Positions 1-8,594 of a stretch of DNA of 27,818 nt are shown here, piece after piece (position 1 is the first letter of the stretch; every line of letters begins with the position of its first letter). This stretch comes from an uncultured Pseudomonas sp. GTDB taxonomy: Bacteria > Pseudomonadota > Gammaproteobacteria > Pseudomonadales > Pseudomonadaceae. The position numbers and the translations under genes were made by a program. The stretch lies in NCBI GenBank assembly GCA_946886875.1, contig CAMPJN010000007.1:1-27818 (forward strand), read 5' to 3'. The notes beneath the pieces were generated by a model that saw only the letters and a program-made list of their open reading frames with translations, was not told the origin of the DNA and searched no databases.

Positions 1-415
1 ATGTCGCTCAACCCCTTACGCGGCGATTCCACTCGGCCTCCTGAAGGGGATTTGGCGTCGCCTGTGTGATCGCTGCTTAAGAGCAAAAGCAAAAAAGCAG
101 ACGCCACCGAATTTGATCCTATGGAAATCTTGCAAGCGCGCGACCCGGCCTCCGGAGCGGCACCGGAGCGAGGGAAGTTGAGCGCAGCGAAACCCGGATG
201 TCGGGCAAGCAGAGAAACGGAGCGTAGCGGAGTAACAGCCGCAGGGTGAGCGCAGCGAATCAGGGGGTGGCGCTCATGAGGGGCGTAACCCAAACGCTCA
301 GCACACGCGTTGATCGGTAATGCCAAGCCATTGGCCTATACACACAAACTTGCCAGTCCGGTATCGAGCCCCGCTTCACCTAATACCTACGCAAGCTGCA
401 TGGGGCCTGATTCCC
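1..415. other. Intergenic stretch with GAGCG-type repeats, no convincing gene
   Basis: I see no supportable gene here. An ATG at position 1 opens only a 22-codon frame, and the frame from 320 is a shadow of the opposite-strand deacetylase gene. The stretch 140-270 holds three copies of GAGCGNAGCG (180-189, 220-229, 248-257) inside GC-rich DNA. The copy at 178-197 is nearly the same as an arm of the palindrome at 24701-24771. It lies 3' of the minus-strand glucan operon, and no clear hairpin-plus-T terminator was found. Confidence 0.5.
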
Positions 416-1228
416 TTACAAAAAGAACAACTCGAATGGTTGCTGGAAGCGCTGCAGCATCGCGGTGGTCAGTTTGGGACCTTTAGTCGATCCGGGGGTG
501 GCGTAGAGCTGGCTGGCGAAGGCCTGGACGGCGTGACGCTTGCGCGCCTGGGCGTGGTGGTCGAGGAGCACCTTGCGCGCTCGATCCCAGGGGATACGCG
601 GGTCCTCGGGCTCGGCCCAATGCCAGGCCCAAATCGGCATTTCGTAGCACTGCGCGCCTATCGTTCGGCAGGCGTGCAAGGTGGCCCGGGCCACGGCCTC
701 ATGATCGCTGTGGCCGTCGTCGCGCCAGGTGGTGAATACCACATCGGAGGGCTGCAGATAGCCGAGCAGAAAGTGTTCCAGCTCCGCTTCGTGTAGCGCC
801 ACCTCGGTGTCGGGGAAGCCGCCATGGACCCACTTCAAGATGTTCAGCGGCAAACCCAGACGGCCGAGTGCTTCGGCGCTTTCCTGCGAGCGGACGATAC
901 CCAGGCGTTGCGCGCTCCAGCGGCTGGAGTCCTGATGGCAAGAGCTGCCATTGGTCACCGAGATCACCAACAGCGCGCGTTGCTCCTGGCAAAGCAGCTG
1001 CAGCAAACCGCCGCTGCCGAGCACTTCATCGTCCGGATGGGGCGCGACCACCACCGCGCGCCTGCCCACCGGCACCAGCTGCGCGCAATCGATAGGCGCG
1101 ACTTCGGCCAGATGTTTGGAGGCTTTCCAGGCTTGTAGCGAAGTGCCGCAGCCTTTCAGCGTGTCGCTCAGTGCCGCCTGGCGTTTGCCCGGCGGCAACG
1201 ACGAGGAGGGTGGAAGCGTGCTCATCAT
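416..1228 (-). CDS. PIG-L (LmbE-like) family deacetylase
   Basis: A 270-residue protein of the PIG-L/LmbE family, zinc-dependent hydrolases that usually remove N-acetyl groups from amino sugars or glycoconjugates. The zinc motif PHPDDE sits at residues 63-68, after the strand VVVA and before a Gly-rich turn. The second motif, GHSDH, is near residues 172-176. The start is taken as the ATG at 1228, which overlaps the glgX stop in an ATGA junction, so the gene is the last of the glucan/trehalose operon; a second ATG follows directly at 1225. A longer open frame up to 1348 lies inside glgX and is not needed. The substrate is unknown. Its place in the operon suggests a sugar or sugar-conjugate substrate, but in other bacteria such genes also sit with glycosyltransferases, so this is inference. 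No signal peptide is seen, so it is probably cytoplasmic. Confidence 0.88.
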   Translation of the reverse strand: MMSTLPPSSSLPPGKRQAALSDTLKGCGTSLQAWKASKHLAEVAPIDCAQLVPVGRRAVVVAPHPDDEVLGSGGLLQLLCQEQRALLVISVTNGSSCHQDSSRWSAQRLGIVRSQESAEALGRLGLPLNILKWVHGGFPDTEVALHEAELEHFLLGYLQPSDVVFTTWRDDGHSDHEAVARATLHACRTIGAQCYEMPIWAWHWAEPEDPRIPWDRARKVLLDHHAQARKRHAVQAFASQLYATPGSTKGPKLTTAMLQRFQQPFELFFL

Positions 1229-3384
1229 GGCTGTCCGTTGCGTTGCAGCTCGAACAGCAGCAGCGAGCGGCCGGTTACAGTGAAACTGCTGCCGAAAGCG
1301 AAGGGTTCCGAGCGACGCAAGTCCGCTCGATTGGTATCGACCAGGCATATCCAGCCGCTGCCCTGGGTCACTTCTGGCAGGCAGAAATTGACCACGTCAT
1401 GGTGCGCATTGACGATCAACAGCAGGGTGGCATCGGCACCGCTGCGGCGAATGCCGGTGGGTTGCGCGCGGCCGTCGATAAGCATGCCGAGGCAGCGGGC
1501 ATTGTTGTCGTGCCACTGGTCCTCGTTCATCTCGCTACCGCAAGGAGACAGCCAGGTTACATCCTTGACGCCAAGTTCTTCGTTGTACACACCGACCAGA
1601 AAACGCCCGCGGCGCAGGGCTGGATAGGCTTTGCGCAGGCTGATCAGGCGGTGGGTGAAGGCCAGCAGCTCACGGCCTTCGTCGTCGAGATTCCAGTCGA
1701 TCCAGCTCAGCTCGTTGTCCTGGCAGTAGACGTTGTTGTTGCCTTGCTGGGTGCGGCCGAATTCATCGCCAGCGAGCAGCATCGGGGTGCCCTGGGACAG
1801 CAGCAGGGTGGCGAGCAGGTTGCGCATTTGGCGCAGGCGCAGAGCGCGGATTTCCGGATCGTCGGTCGGCCCTTCGTGACCGTGGTTCCATGACAGGTTG
1901 TTGTCGCTGCCATCGCGGTTGTCTTCGCCGTTGGCCTCGTTGTGTTTGTGGTCGTAGGAGACCACATCGCGCAGGGTAAAACCGTCATGGACGGTGATCA
2001 GGTTGACCGAGGCATAGGGCCGCCGACCGCGCTCATTGAACAGGTCGCTCGAGGCGGTGAGGCGACTGGCCAGCTCGGCCAGCTGACCTTCGTCGCCGCG
2101 CCAGAAGGCTCGTACGTTATCGCGGAAACGGTCGTTCCATTCCTTCCAGCCGGGAGGAAATCCGCCGACCTGATAACCGCCGGGGCCGCAGTCCCAGGGC
2201 TCGGCGATCAATTTCAATTTGCTCAGCACCGGGTCCTGGCGGCAGGCGACGAGAAAACTATGGCGCTCGTCGTAGCCGTGGGCATGGCGCGCCAGGATGG
2301 TCGCCAAGTCGAAGCGAAAACCGTCGACGCCCATCTCCTCGGCCCAGTAACGCAGTGAGTCGGTAACCATTTGCAACACGCAGGGGTGGCTGAGATCGAG
2401 GGTGTTGCCGGTTCCTGAATCGTTGATATAGAAGCGCTTGTCCTCGGGCACCAGGCGATAGTAGGAGGCGTTGTCGATGCCGCGCATGCACAGGGTCGGG
2501 CCAAGCTCGTTGCCTTCGGCGGTGTGGTTGTAGACCACATCGATGATCAATTCGAGTCCGGCATCGTGCAGGTGCGCGACCATCTCCTTGAACTCGTTGA
2601 TGTTGCCGCTGGCGAGGTAAGGCTCATGGGGCGCGAAGAAGGCGATGCTGTTGTAGCCCCAATAGTTTTTCATGCCTTTTTCCAGCAGATGCTGGTCGTT
2701 GAGAAAGCCATGCACCGGTAGCAGCTCGATGCTGGTCACGCCCAGCGAACGGATATGTTGCAGCAACTCGTTGTTCATCAGCCCGGCGCAGGTGCCGCGC
2801 AAATGTTCGGGCACCGCCGGGTGCAGCATGCTGGTGCCACGCAGGTGCGCCTCATAGAGAATGGTGCTGTCCCAGGGGATGCGCGGCAGCTGTTGCCGGC
2901 CCCAGGTGAACGCCGGGTCGATGACTTTCGATTTGGGTACATAGGCGGCGCTATCGCGGCTATCGAAACTCAGGTCCGCATCCGCCGAGCCGACGGTGTA
3001 GCCATAGAGCGTCGGCGACCAGCGCAGTTGGCCGATCAGTTGTTTGGCATAGGGGTCGATCAGCAGTTTGTGCGGGTTGAAACGATGGCCTGCATCCGGC
3101 TCGTAGGGACCGTGTACGCGGTAGCCGTAGATTTGTCCGGGGTGGGCATCGGGCAGATAACCATGCCAAATTTCATCGGTGTATTCGGGCAACTCGATGC
3201 GTTCGACTTCGGTTCTGCCCTTGCTGTCGAACAGGCAGAGTTCGACCTTGGTGGCATGGGCGGAAAACAGCGCGAAATTGACCCCCAGTCCATCCCAGGT
3301 CGCCCCCAGGGGGAAGGGGTAACCCTCACTGATGCGCGAGCGCTGTTTGATATAGATGGTGTGGCTTGTCTGCTCTTTGCTCAT
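1225..3384 (-). CDS. glgX: Glycogen debranching enzyme GlgX (GH13 isoamylase type)
   Basis: A 719-residue cytoplasmic enzyme that hydrolyses alpha-1,6 branch points of glycogen or limit dextrins and releases linear maltodextrins. An N-terminal CBM48-like domain (about residues 20-110) precedes the GH13 barrel. Conserved regions are IDVVYNH (281-287), GFRFDLA with nucleophile Asp359, IAEPWD with acid/base Glu395, and VHDGFT with Asp467. The isoamylase/GlgX stretch NEANGEDNRDGS follows near 482. The length fits the family (about 660-720). The ATG at 3384 has a strong GAGGAG ribosome site 9 nt upstream. It follows the DUF2934 gene by 46 nt, the only real gap inside the operon, and overlaps the deacetylase start by 4 nt. 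Its linear products are natural substrates for TreY and MalQ, encoded upstream. Confidence 0.96.
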   Translation of the reverse strand: MSKEQTSHTIYIKQRSRISEGYPFPLGATWDGLGVNFALFSAHATKVELCLFDSKGRTEVERIELPEYTDEIWHGYLPDAHPGQIYGYRVHGPYEPDAGHRFNPHKLLIDPYAKQLIGQLRWSPTLYGYTVGSADADLSFDSRDSAAYVPKSKVIDPAFTWGRQQLPRIPWDSTILYEAHLRGTSMLHPAVPEHLRGTCAGLMNNELLQHIRSLGVTSIELLPVHGFLNDQHLLEKGMKNYWGYNSIAFFAPHEPYLASGNINEFKEMVAHLHDAGLELIIDVVYNHTAEGNELGPTLCMRGIDNASYYRLVPEDKRFYINDSGTGNTLDLSHPCVLQMVTDSLRYWAEEMGVDGFRFDLATILARHAHGYDERHSFLVACRQDPVLSKLKLIAEPWDCGPGGYQVGGFPPGWKEWNDRFRDNVRAFWRGDEGQLAELASRLTASSDLFNERGRRPYASVNLITVHDGFTLRDVVSYDHKHNEANGEDNRDGSDNNLSWNHGHEGPTDDPEIRALRLRQMRNLLATLLLSQGTPMLLAGDEFGRTQQGNNNVYCQDNELSWIDWNLDDEGRELLAFTHRLISLRKAYPALRRGRFLVGVYNEELGVKDVTWLSPCGSEMNEDQWHDNNARCLGMLIDGRAQPTGIRRSGADATLLLIVNAHHDVVNFCLPEVTQGSGWICLVDTNRADLRRSEPFAFGSSFTVTGRSLLLFELQRNGQP

Positions 3385-3430
3385 ACAACTCGCTCCTCAG
3401 GCAATCCCTTGCTCCGACCCGCTTCCCGGC

Positions 3431-3712
3431 TCAGGCTTTGGGCGCTTTCGAGGCGGGCGCCTTGGATGTCGCCCGCGACTTTTTCAGTAGCCCGGTTTTT
3501 TCCGCCTTGGCTTTGCCCTGAGTGACCAGCGGCACCTCCTTGGGCTTGTTGACCTTGCGCGCGGGTGGGCTTGGTGGCCGCTCCTGCTGAACCTCTGACT
3601 CAGCCAGCTTGCTGGCCATCTGCCAGTGACGTTCAGCTTGACCGTCGGGTTGGCCCTCGGCCTGCCAGATTTGATAGGCGAACTCGCGGATACGCTGTTC
3701 TTCGTTGTTCAT
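3431..3712 (-). CDS. DUF2934 family small protein
   Basis: A 93-residue protein. The first 35-40 residues match the DUF2934 pattern (IREFAYQIWQAEGQPDGQAE, then HW), a short domain of unknown function common in proteobacteria. The rest is a low-complexity tail rich in Lys, Pro, Ala and Ser, strongly basic, which could bind nucleic acid or an acidic partner; that is inference. Either the GTG at 3715 or the ATG at 3712 could start it. I prefer the ATG because AGGAG lies 8 nt before it; the GTG would give a GTGA 4-nt overlap with treY like other junctions here. A DUF2934-type gene at this place (PA2161 in P. aeruginosa) supports it being a real operon member. Confidence 0.85.
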   Translation of the reverse strand: MNNEEQRIREFAYQIWQAEGQPDGQAERHWQMASKLAESEVQQERPPSPPARKVNKPKEVPLVTQGKAKAEKTGLLKKSRATSKAPASKAPKA

Positions 3713-6513
3713 CACAGTGGCTCCTGGGGCAGAACGGAATACATGAGGTTTACGGGAAAGTCCGCCAGAACGTCGCTTAGGGCGATTCCCCCGGCGACGG
3801 AGGGAATATGGCTACTGGAGAAATAACCCTTGAGGCGGCCATCGACTTGCGGCGGCATCACTACCTGGGTGTCGCCCCAACGCTCGGGTGGTATGTGCGG
3901 AGTTGGGTGATTGCCCAGCAGGGGAACGCTCAGGCGCGGCGCGACAACGATCAGGTAGGCACCGCGATAGTGGCGGGCGAAGGCCAGCACCCGTTCGGCA
4001 TGTTCGCCGTTGACCGTCAGGGGTTGGTAATCGCCAAGGCGCAACAACGCTGAATGTTCGGCGCGAATCGCCAGCATCCGAGCGATCAGATGCTGCTTGA
4101 TCCGCCCATCGCTCCATTGGCGGATCAGCTCGCCGCGGGCGCGCGGGTTGATCAGGGCGCCGATCCTTGCCTGGAAGTCGATCTCGCGACGGTTATCCGG
4201 GTCGACCAGGCTGAAGTCCCAGAATTCGCCGCCCTGGTACAGGTCGGGCACTCCGGGCGTGGTCATCCGCAGGAGGCATTGCACCAGGCTGTTCAAGGCG
4301 CCCGCGGGGGCGATGAGGTTGGCGGCGGCGGCTATTTCGCCGCGTAGTTGGCGCGCCTCTGGGGCACAGAGCAACTGTTCGATAAAGCTTGTGCAGGCGT
4401 TTTCATAGGCTTGGTTGGGCAGGGTCCAATTGCTGCGCAGCTTGGCTTCGCGCACGGCCTTGCACTGCCATTGGCTGACGCGCGCCAGGTAGTCCTTGAG
4501 GCCTTTGCTGTCGTCGAGGCTGAGGGTCGGCGGCCAACTGCCGAGCAGGGTTTGATAGAGGATCAATTCATCCGCGCTGGAAGGCGCGAGGCCGTCTTCG
4601 AGCTCGCTGCGCCAACCGGCGGCGAGCCCGCGCCACTGAGGCACCAGTTCGGCGAACCAGGCCGCCCGTTCGCTGATTACCGCCAGCCGCGCCCGTACAT
4701 CCTCGCCACGCTTATGGTCATGGGTCGCGGTGGTCAACAGGTTGTTGGGAAAACGCCGGTGGCGCTCGCTGCAGCGGCGGTGGAACGCCAACGGCGAGGC
4801 GCTGAAGTAATTCGGGTCGAAGCCGACGTCGCTGCGCGAGAGCAGAACCGCCGAGCGATAACAGGCGGTGTCCTCCACGGCTTTGGCCGCTGTCGGCGAG
4901 GTCAGCTGCTGGAAGCGCGCCAGGGTCTTTTGCCGCAGCCGGCGCTGGGGGCCGGGCGCCACCTGGCGTAGCGGTTGGCCGCCGAGCCAGCGATCGAGGT
5001 ATTCGAGTATCGACGCGTCGGCTTCCGGCAAGCTGGCCCGGGCATCGTTCAAGGCCTGCTCGAAATAGCGCTGATCCTGCACGGAGCGCCCGCACGCACC
5101 GGCATAGGTACGGTACACCGGAAAATGCACGACCAGCTCGAACAGCGCGCGGCGAATCGCGCCCAGGGTCAGATCGCGGGTGGCAATGTCGTCGCGGGCG
5201 ATCTGCAATAGGCCTTGGGCGACGGTCTCGAAGTCGCCTGCCAACGAGCTGTTGAGCACATCACGGCGGGCTTCGCGGACTTCATCCTGAAAGCTTTCCG
5301 AGCGTCCGCTGATGCCGCTCCAGAGTGCGCGAAGCTGCAGTTCGCCGAGCGGGTCGTGTTGCAGCAGGGATACCTGGTTCATGAACTCGTAACCAGTTGT
5401 ACCGTCGACGCTCCAGTCGCCGGGTAGCTCTTCGTCGTCGGCGAGAATCTTTTCCACGAAGAGGAAGAAGTGCTCGCCGGCGAGAGACTCGGGACGTTTA
5501 TCCAGGAGACCGTCGATCCGCCGCCGCAGCTTGCGGCAATAGGCCCGCGGGTTGGCCAGGCCGTCGATGTGGTCGATACGCAGGCCGTCGATCATGCCGC
5601 GCTCGATCAGTTGGAAAATCTTCGCGTGGGTGGCGTCGAACACCTCCGCGCGTTCGACGCGCAGCCCGCCCAGTTCGGTGATATCGAAAAAGCGCCGCCA
5701 GTTGATGTCGTCGGCGGCGGTGCGCCAACTGGCCAGGCGATAATGCTGGCGTTCCAGCAACTGGTGCAGGTTGTCCAGGCCCTTCTGGCTCACCGGGCGA
5801 TACAGCGCCAGGGCGAGGAAGATCGCGTCGGCGGCTTGCGCGGTGTGGCTCAGGCGGCTGAGCGCCGAGCGCAGCGAGTCGGCTTGCTGGCGGGCGTCAG
5901 GCGCCTGTTCGAGGGCGGCGAAAGCTTGTCCAAGCGCTTGTAATTCGGCGTGCTCGCAGTGCTGAAGAATTTCGCCGTAGCTACTGGGTTTGAGCGGAAA
6001 CCGGTGTTCGAAATGGCGGGCATAGAACGCGCCTGTGGTTTTCTCGTAATGCAGTTCGATTTCGCCGGCGCCAAGGACCTCGCCGTAATCGCCGCGCAGA
6101 AACGGCAGCAGCAGTTGGCCCTTGAGTAGCGGGTCGGGGGACTGCCAATCGATATCGAAAAAGTTCGCGTAGGGGCTGCTTTCGCCCCATTCCAGCACGT
6201 CGAGCCACCAGGGGTTGGCATCGCCGCCGACGGCCATGTGGTTGGAGACTATGTCGAGAATCAGCCGCATATCGCGCTTTCTCAAGGCCTCGACCAGGCG
6301 CTGCAGTGCTTCTTCGCCGCCCAGCTCGGGGTTGATCGCGGTCGGGTCGACAACATCGTAGCCATGCATCGAACCGGGCCGGGCGGTGAGCAACGGCGAG
6401 GCGTACAGATGGCTGATGCCGAGGCGGGCGAAGTAATCCACCAGGGGCACGGCATCGTCGAGAGTGAAGCCGCGATGAAATTGCAGACGCACTGTCGCCA
6501 GGAGTTCAGTCAT
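3712..6513 (-). CDS. treY: Maltooligosyl trehalose synthase TreY
   Basis: A 933-residue GH13 enzyme that converts the reducing-end alpha-1,4 bond of a maltodextrin into an alpha,alpha-1,1 bond, giving maltooligosyl-trehalose. Seen in order: SMHGYDVVDPTAINPELGG (48-66), LDIVSNHMA (86-94), GLRIDHIDGLANP with nucleophile Asp314, FVEKIL with Glu354, and THDHKRGEDVRAR (597-609) with Asp599. The family usually has Thr where residue 600 is His, a mild variant. The length matches other TreY proteins (about 900-930). The ATG at 6513 overlaps the malQ stop as ATGA and has GGAGG upstream; the frame stays open 140 codons further into malQ, but that extension is arginine/alanine-rich shadow sequence. TreZ, two genes upstream, performs the next step. 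Confidence 0.96.
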   Translation of the reverse strand: MTELLATVRLQFHRGFTLDDAVPLVDYFARLGISHLYASPLLTARPGSMHGYDVVDPTAINPELGGEEALQRLVEALRKRDMRLILDIVSNHMAVGGDANPWWLDVLEWGESSPYANFFDIDWQSPDPLLKGQLLLPFLRGDYGEVLGAGEIELHYEKTTGAFYARHFEHRFPLKPSSYGEILQHCEHAELQALGQAFAALEQAPDARQQADSLRSALSRLSHTAQAADAIFLALALYRPVSQKGLDNLHQLLERQHYRLASWRTAADDINWRRFFDITELGGLRVERAEVFDATHAKIFQLIERGMIDGLRIDHIDGLANPRAYCRKLRRRIDGLLDKRPESLAGEHFFLFVEKILADDEELPGDWSVDGTTGYEFMNQVSLLQHDPLGELQLRALWSGISGRSESFQDEVREARRDVLNSSLAGDFETVAQGLLQIARDDIATRDLTLGAIRRALFELVVHFPVYRTYAGACGRSVQDQRYFEQALNDARASLPEADASILEYLDRWLGGQPLRQVAPGPQRRLRQKTLARFQQLTSPTAAKAVEDTACYRSAVLLSRSDVGFDPNYFSASPLAFHRRCSERHRRFPNNLLTTATHDHKRGEDVRARLAVISERAAWFAELVPQWRGLAAGWRSELEDGLAPSSADELILYQTLLGSWPPTLSLDDSKGLKDYLARVSQWQCKAVREAKLRSNWTLPNQAYENACTSFIEQLLCAPEARQLRGEIAAAANLIAPAGALNSLVQCLLRMTTPGVPDLYQGGEFWDFSLVDPDNRREIDFQARIGALINPRARGELIRQWSDGRIKQHLIARMLAIRAEHSALLRLGDYQPLTVNGEHAERVLAFARHYRGAYLIVVAPRLSVPLLGNHPTPHIPPERWGDTQVVMPPQVDGRLKGYFSSSHIPSVAGGIALSDVLADFPVNLMYSVLPQEPL

Positions 6514-8594
6514 GGCCCGCTTCCTCCATGTCCCGCTTCCTCGCGACGCTGACGGGTTTGCTGCAAACGCTTGAGCCGCCTGGCGGCTGCCGGGGTATCG
6601 AGCATCTGCTCCACCGGTATCTCCCAGCGCCGCCGCCAGTTGGGGTGCTGGTCGCCGGGACCGGGCAGATTGGCTTGCTCTTCCTCGCCCAGGGCATCCT
6701 CCAGCGGCAGCAGCACCAATGGCGCCGGGGTGCTGGCGATAAAGCCGACGCAGGCATCGAGCTGCAGCTGCGCGCTGTGTTCGTCGGCTTGCAGTTGCCC
6801 ACTGGCGCATAGCGCCTGGCGCAGGGCGATTTTGTCGCGTTCGCGCTGGGTCAGGTCGATTTGGCTTTGCTCGGCTGTTTCGTGCCCTGCGGCTTGTCGC
6901 CACTCGATATCGCGCCCGGCCAGCCAGCCGCACATGCTGGGCAAGTCGTGGGTGGTGGTGGTGGCCAGGGCATCATGGGGCCAGGCTTCTGGTGGGATAA
7001 AGCGAGCGTCCCGTTGTTCGAACTGCAGCACGCGCATGCCGAGGATATGGCGCTGCGCCAATACCTCGCGCATGCCTTCGGGTACGGTGCCGAGGTCTTC
7101 GCCGACGATCAGCGCCTGATGGCGCCAGGATTCCAGACAGATCAACCGCAGCAGTTCGTCGAACGGATAGTCGAGGTAGGCGCCCGCGCGCGAGTGGCTG
7201 CCGCAGGGGAATACCCACAGGCGTTGCAGGCCCATGATGTGGTCGATGCGCAAACCGCCGGCATGGGCGAGGTTGGCCTGGAGCATCTCGATAAAGGCGC
7301 GGTAACCGTTGCGCTGCAAACCATTCGGCGAAAAAGCCGAGAGTCCCCAATCCTGACCGGAGCGATTGAGGATATCCGGCGGCGCGCCGACGTTGAGGGT
7401 ATGCAGAAATTCGTCCTGGCGCGCCCAGGCTTGGCTGCCGGCACCGTCGGCACCCACTGCGAGGTCGGCGATCAAGCCGATCTTCATCCCGGCGGCGCAC
7501 GCCGTGTTTTGCGCCCGCGCCAGGCAGCGGTCGATCAACCATTGGCAGAAGGCGTGATAGTCGACTTCGCCGCGGCGTTGCGCGGCGAATTGCTGCACCG
7601 CCGGGAGCGCCGGGTCGCGGTAACGTTCGGGCCAGTTGCGCCAATCGCCGGGCTGACCGTTGGCGAGCATATGCGCATGCAGCGCCTCGAAGCGGCAGTG
7701 TTGCTGCAGCACTTCGCCACCTTCGCGGCGGAAACGCTGGAAGTCCTCGCGCAAATGCGGCGTGCTGTCGCCGAACCCCGAATACAGTGCGCGCAGCAGT
7801 GTGTGCCGGGCGCTGGCCACCGCCGGCCAGTCGATCAATGGCAGGGCTTCGAGTTGCGCCCATTGCTGTTCCAGGGCGCAGGCCTTGAGCGCGACGGTGA
7901 CCGCTTGTTCGCCGAGAATCGATGCTGGCGCGGCATAGAGCGCATTGAACAACAGGCGGCTGGAGGGCGAGTAGGGGCTGTAGATATCCCGGTTGGCGGC
8001 GAACATCGCATGGGTGGGGCTGATGGCCAGGGCGTCGGCGCCTTTTTCCGCGGCGCTGCGCGCGAGTATTTCCAGGGCCTTGGTATCGCCGAGGCCGCCG
8101 TCGCCGTTGCGGCGCAGCGCATATAGCTGCGCGGTGAGCCCCCAGATGCAGCGGCGGCCGCTAAGTTCGGCCACGCTCTGGCAGGCCGGCGGTGCGACCG
8201 CCAGGGTCAGTTGCTGACTGCCTATCAGCAGTTTGTGATAGCCGCAGCGGGTGATCGGCGGCAGGCGGGCGGCATGGTCGAGGCGGCCGTCAACGCGCTC
8301 GCCGCCTTCGCAGATCAGCAGAAAAGGCGTGTCGGGCTGAAAGTGCCGGTTGAGGATGACGGATTGTTCGCGCTCCAGGGTCAACAGCGGCGGTAATGGC
8401 GCGCTATGTTGTTGCTCCTCGATCCTGGTCAGGCTTTCGGCGATCTGGCGAATGCTCCCGGCGCGATGGCCGAGGGCTTCGAGCAGATCCCGTTGTGCGG
8501 GCACGGCGACATGCTGGGCGCGACCGTCCGCATCGATCCAGTCGACGTTGAGGCCGGCGGCTCGGGCCAACTTGGCCAACGCAGCATCGCTCAC
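6510..8594 (-). CDS. malQ: 4-alpha-glucanotransferase (amylomaltase) MalQ
   Basis: A 694-residue GH77 enzyme that moves maltosyl and longer units between maltodextrins, lengthening short chains and releasing glucose. Catalytic landmarks are GLRIDHIMGLQRLW (447-460) with nucleophile Asp451, IVGEDLGTVP (496-505) with Glu499, and TTHDLPSMCGW (547-557) with Asp550. An N-terminal region of about 140 residues, as in enterobacterial MalQ, precedes the barrel. The start is the GTG at 8594, forming a GTGA overlap with the treZ stop, with GGAG 9 nt before it; no ATG fits as well, and the frame extending to 9137 is a treZ shadow. It probably recycles the short dextrins left after TreY/TreZ action back into usable chains. 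Confidence 0.94.
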   Translation of the reverse strand: MSDAALAKLARAAGLNVDWIDADGRAQHVAVPAQRDLLEALGHRAGSIRQIAESLTRIEEQQHSAPLPPLLTLEREQSVILNRHFQPDTPFLLICEGGERVDGRLDHAARLPPITRCGYHKLLIGSQQLTLAVAPPACQSVAELSGRRCIWGLTAQLYALRRNGDGGLGDTKALEILARSAAEKGADALAISPTHAMFAANRDIYSPYSPSSRLLFNALYAAPASILGEQAVTVALKACALEQQWAQLEALPLIDWPAVASARHTLLRALYSGFGDSTPHLREDFQRFRREGGEVLQQHCRFEALHAHMLANGQPGDWRNWPERYRDPALPAVQQFAAQRRGEVDYHAFCQWLIDRCLARAQNTACAAGMKIGLIADLAVGADGAGSQAWARQDEFLHTLNVGAPPDILNRSGQDWGLSAFSPNGLQRNGYRAFIEMLQANLAHAGGLRIDHIMGLQRLWVFPCGSHSRAGAYLDYPFDELLRLICLESWRHQALIVGEDLGTVPEGMREVLAQRHILGMRVLQFEQRDARFIPPEAWPHDALATTTTHDLPSMCGWLAGRDIEWRQAAGHETAEQSQIDLTQRERDKIALRQALCASGQLQADEHSAQLQLDACVGFIASTPAPLVLLPLEDALGEEEQANLPGPGDQHPNWRRRWEIPVEQMLDTPAAARRLKRLQQTRQRREEAGHGGSGP

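Noticed and set aside
1..69. 22-codon frame starting at base 1
   Set aside because: Too short, no upstream context, no recognisable features.
140..270. CRISPR-like array at the left end
   Set aside because: The GAGCGNAGCG words are only 10 bp and spaced unevenly (40 and 28 bp), with no proper repeat-spacer structure or cas genes.
6514..6933. 140-codon N-terminal extension of treY
   Set aside because: It is Arg/Ala-rich shadow sequence inside malQ; the ATG at 6513 has a ribosome site, an ATGA overlap and the expected TreY N terminus.
6861..8126. Long plus-strand open frame (421 codons) opposite malQ
   Set aside because: It is a high-GC shadow of malQ with no family features, and the opposite strand has clear catalytic motifs. 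Similar frames opposite treZ, ubiU, the porin and glgX were dropped for the same reason.
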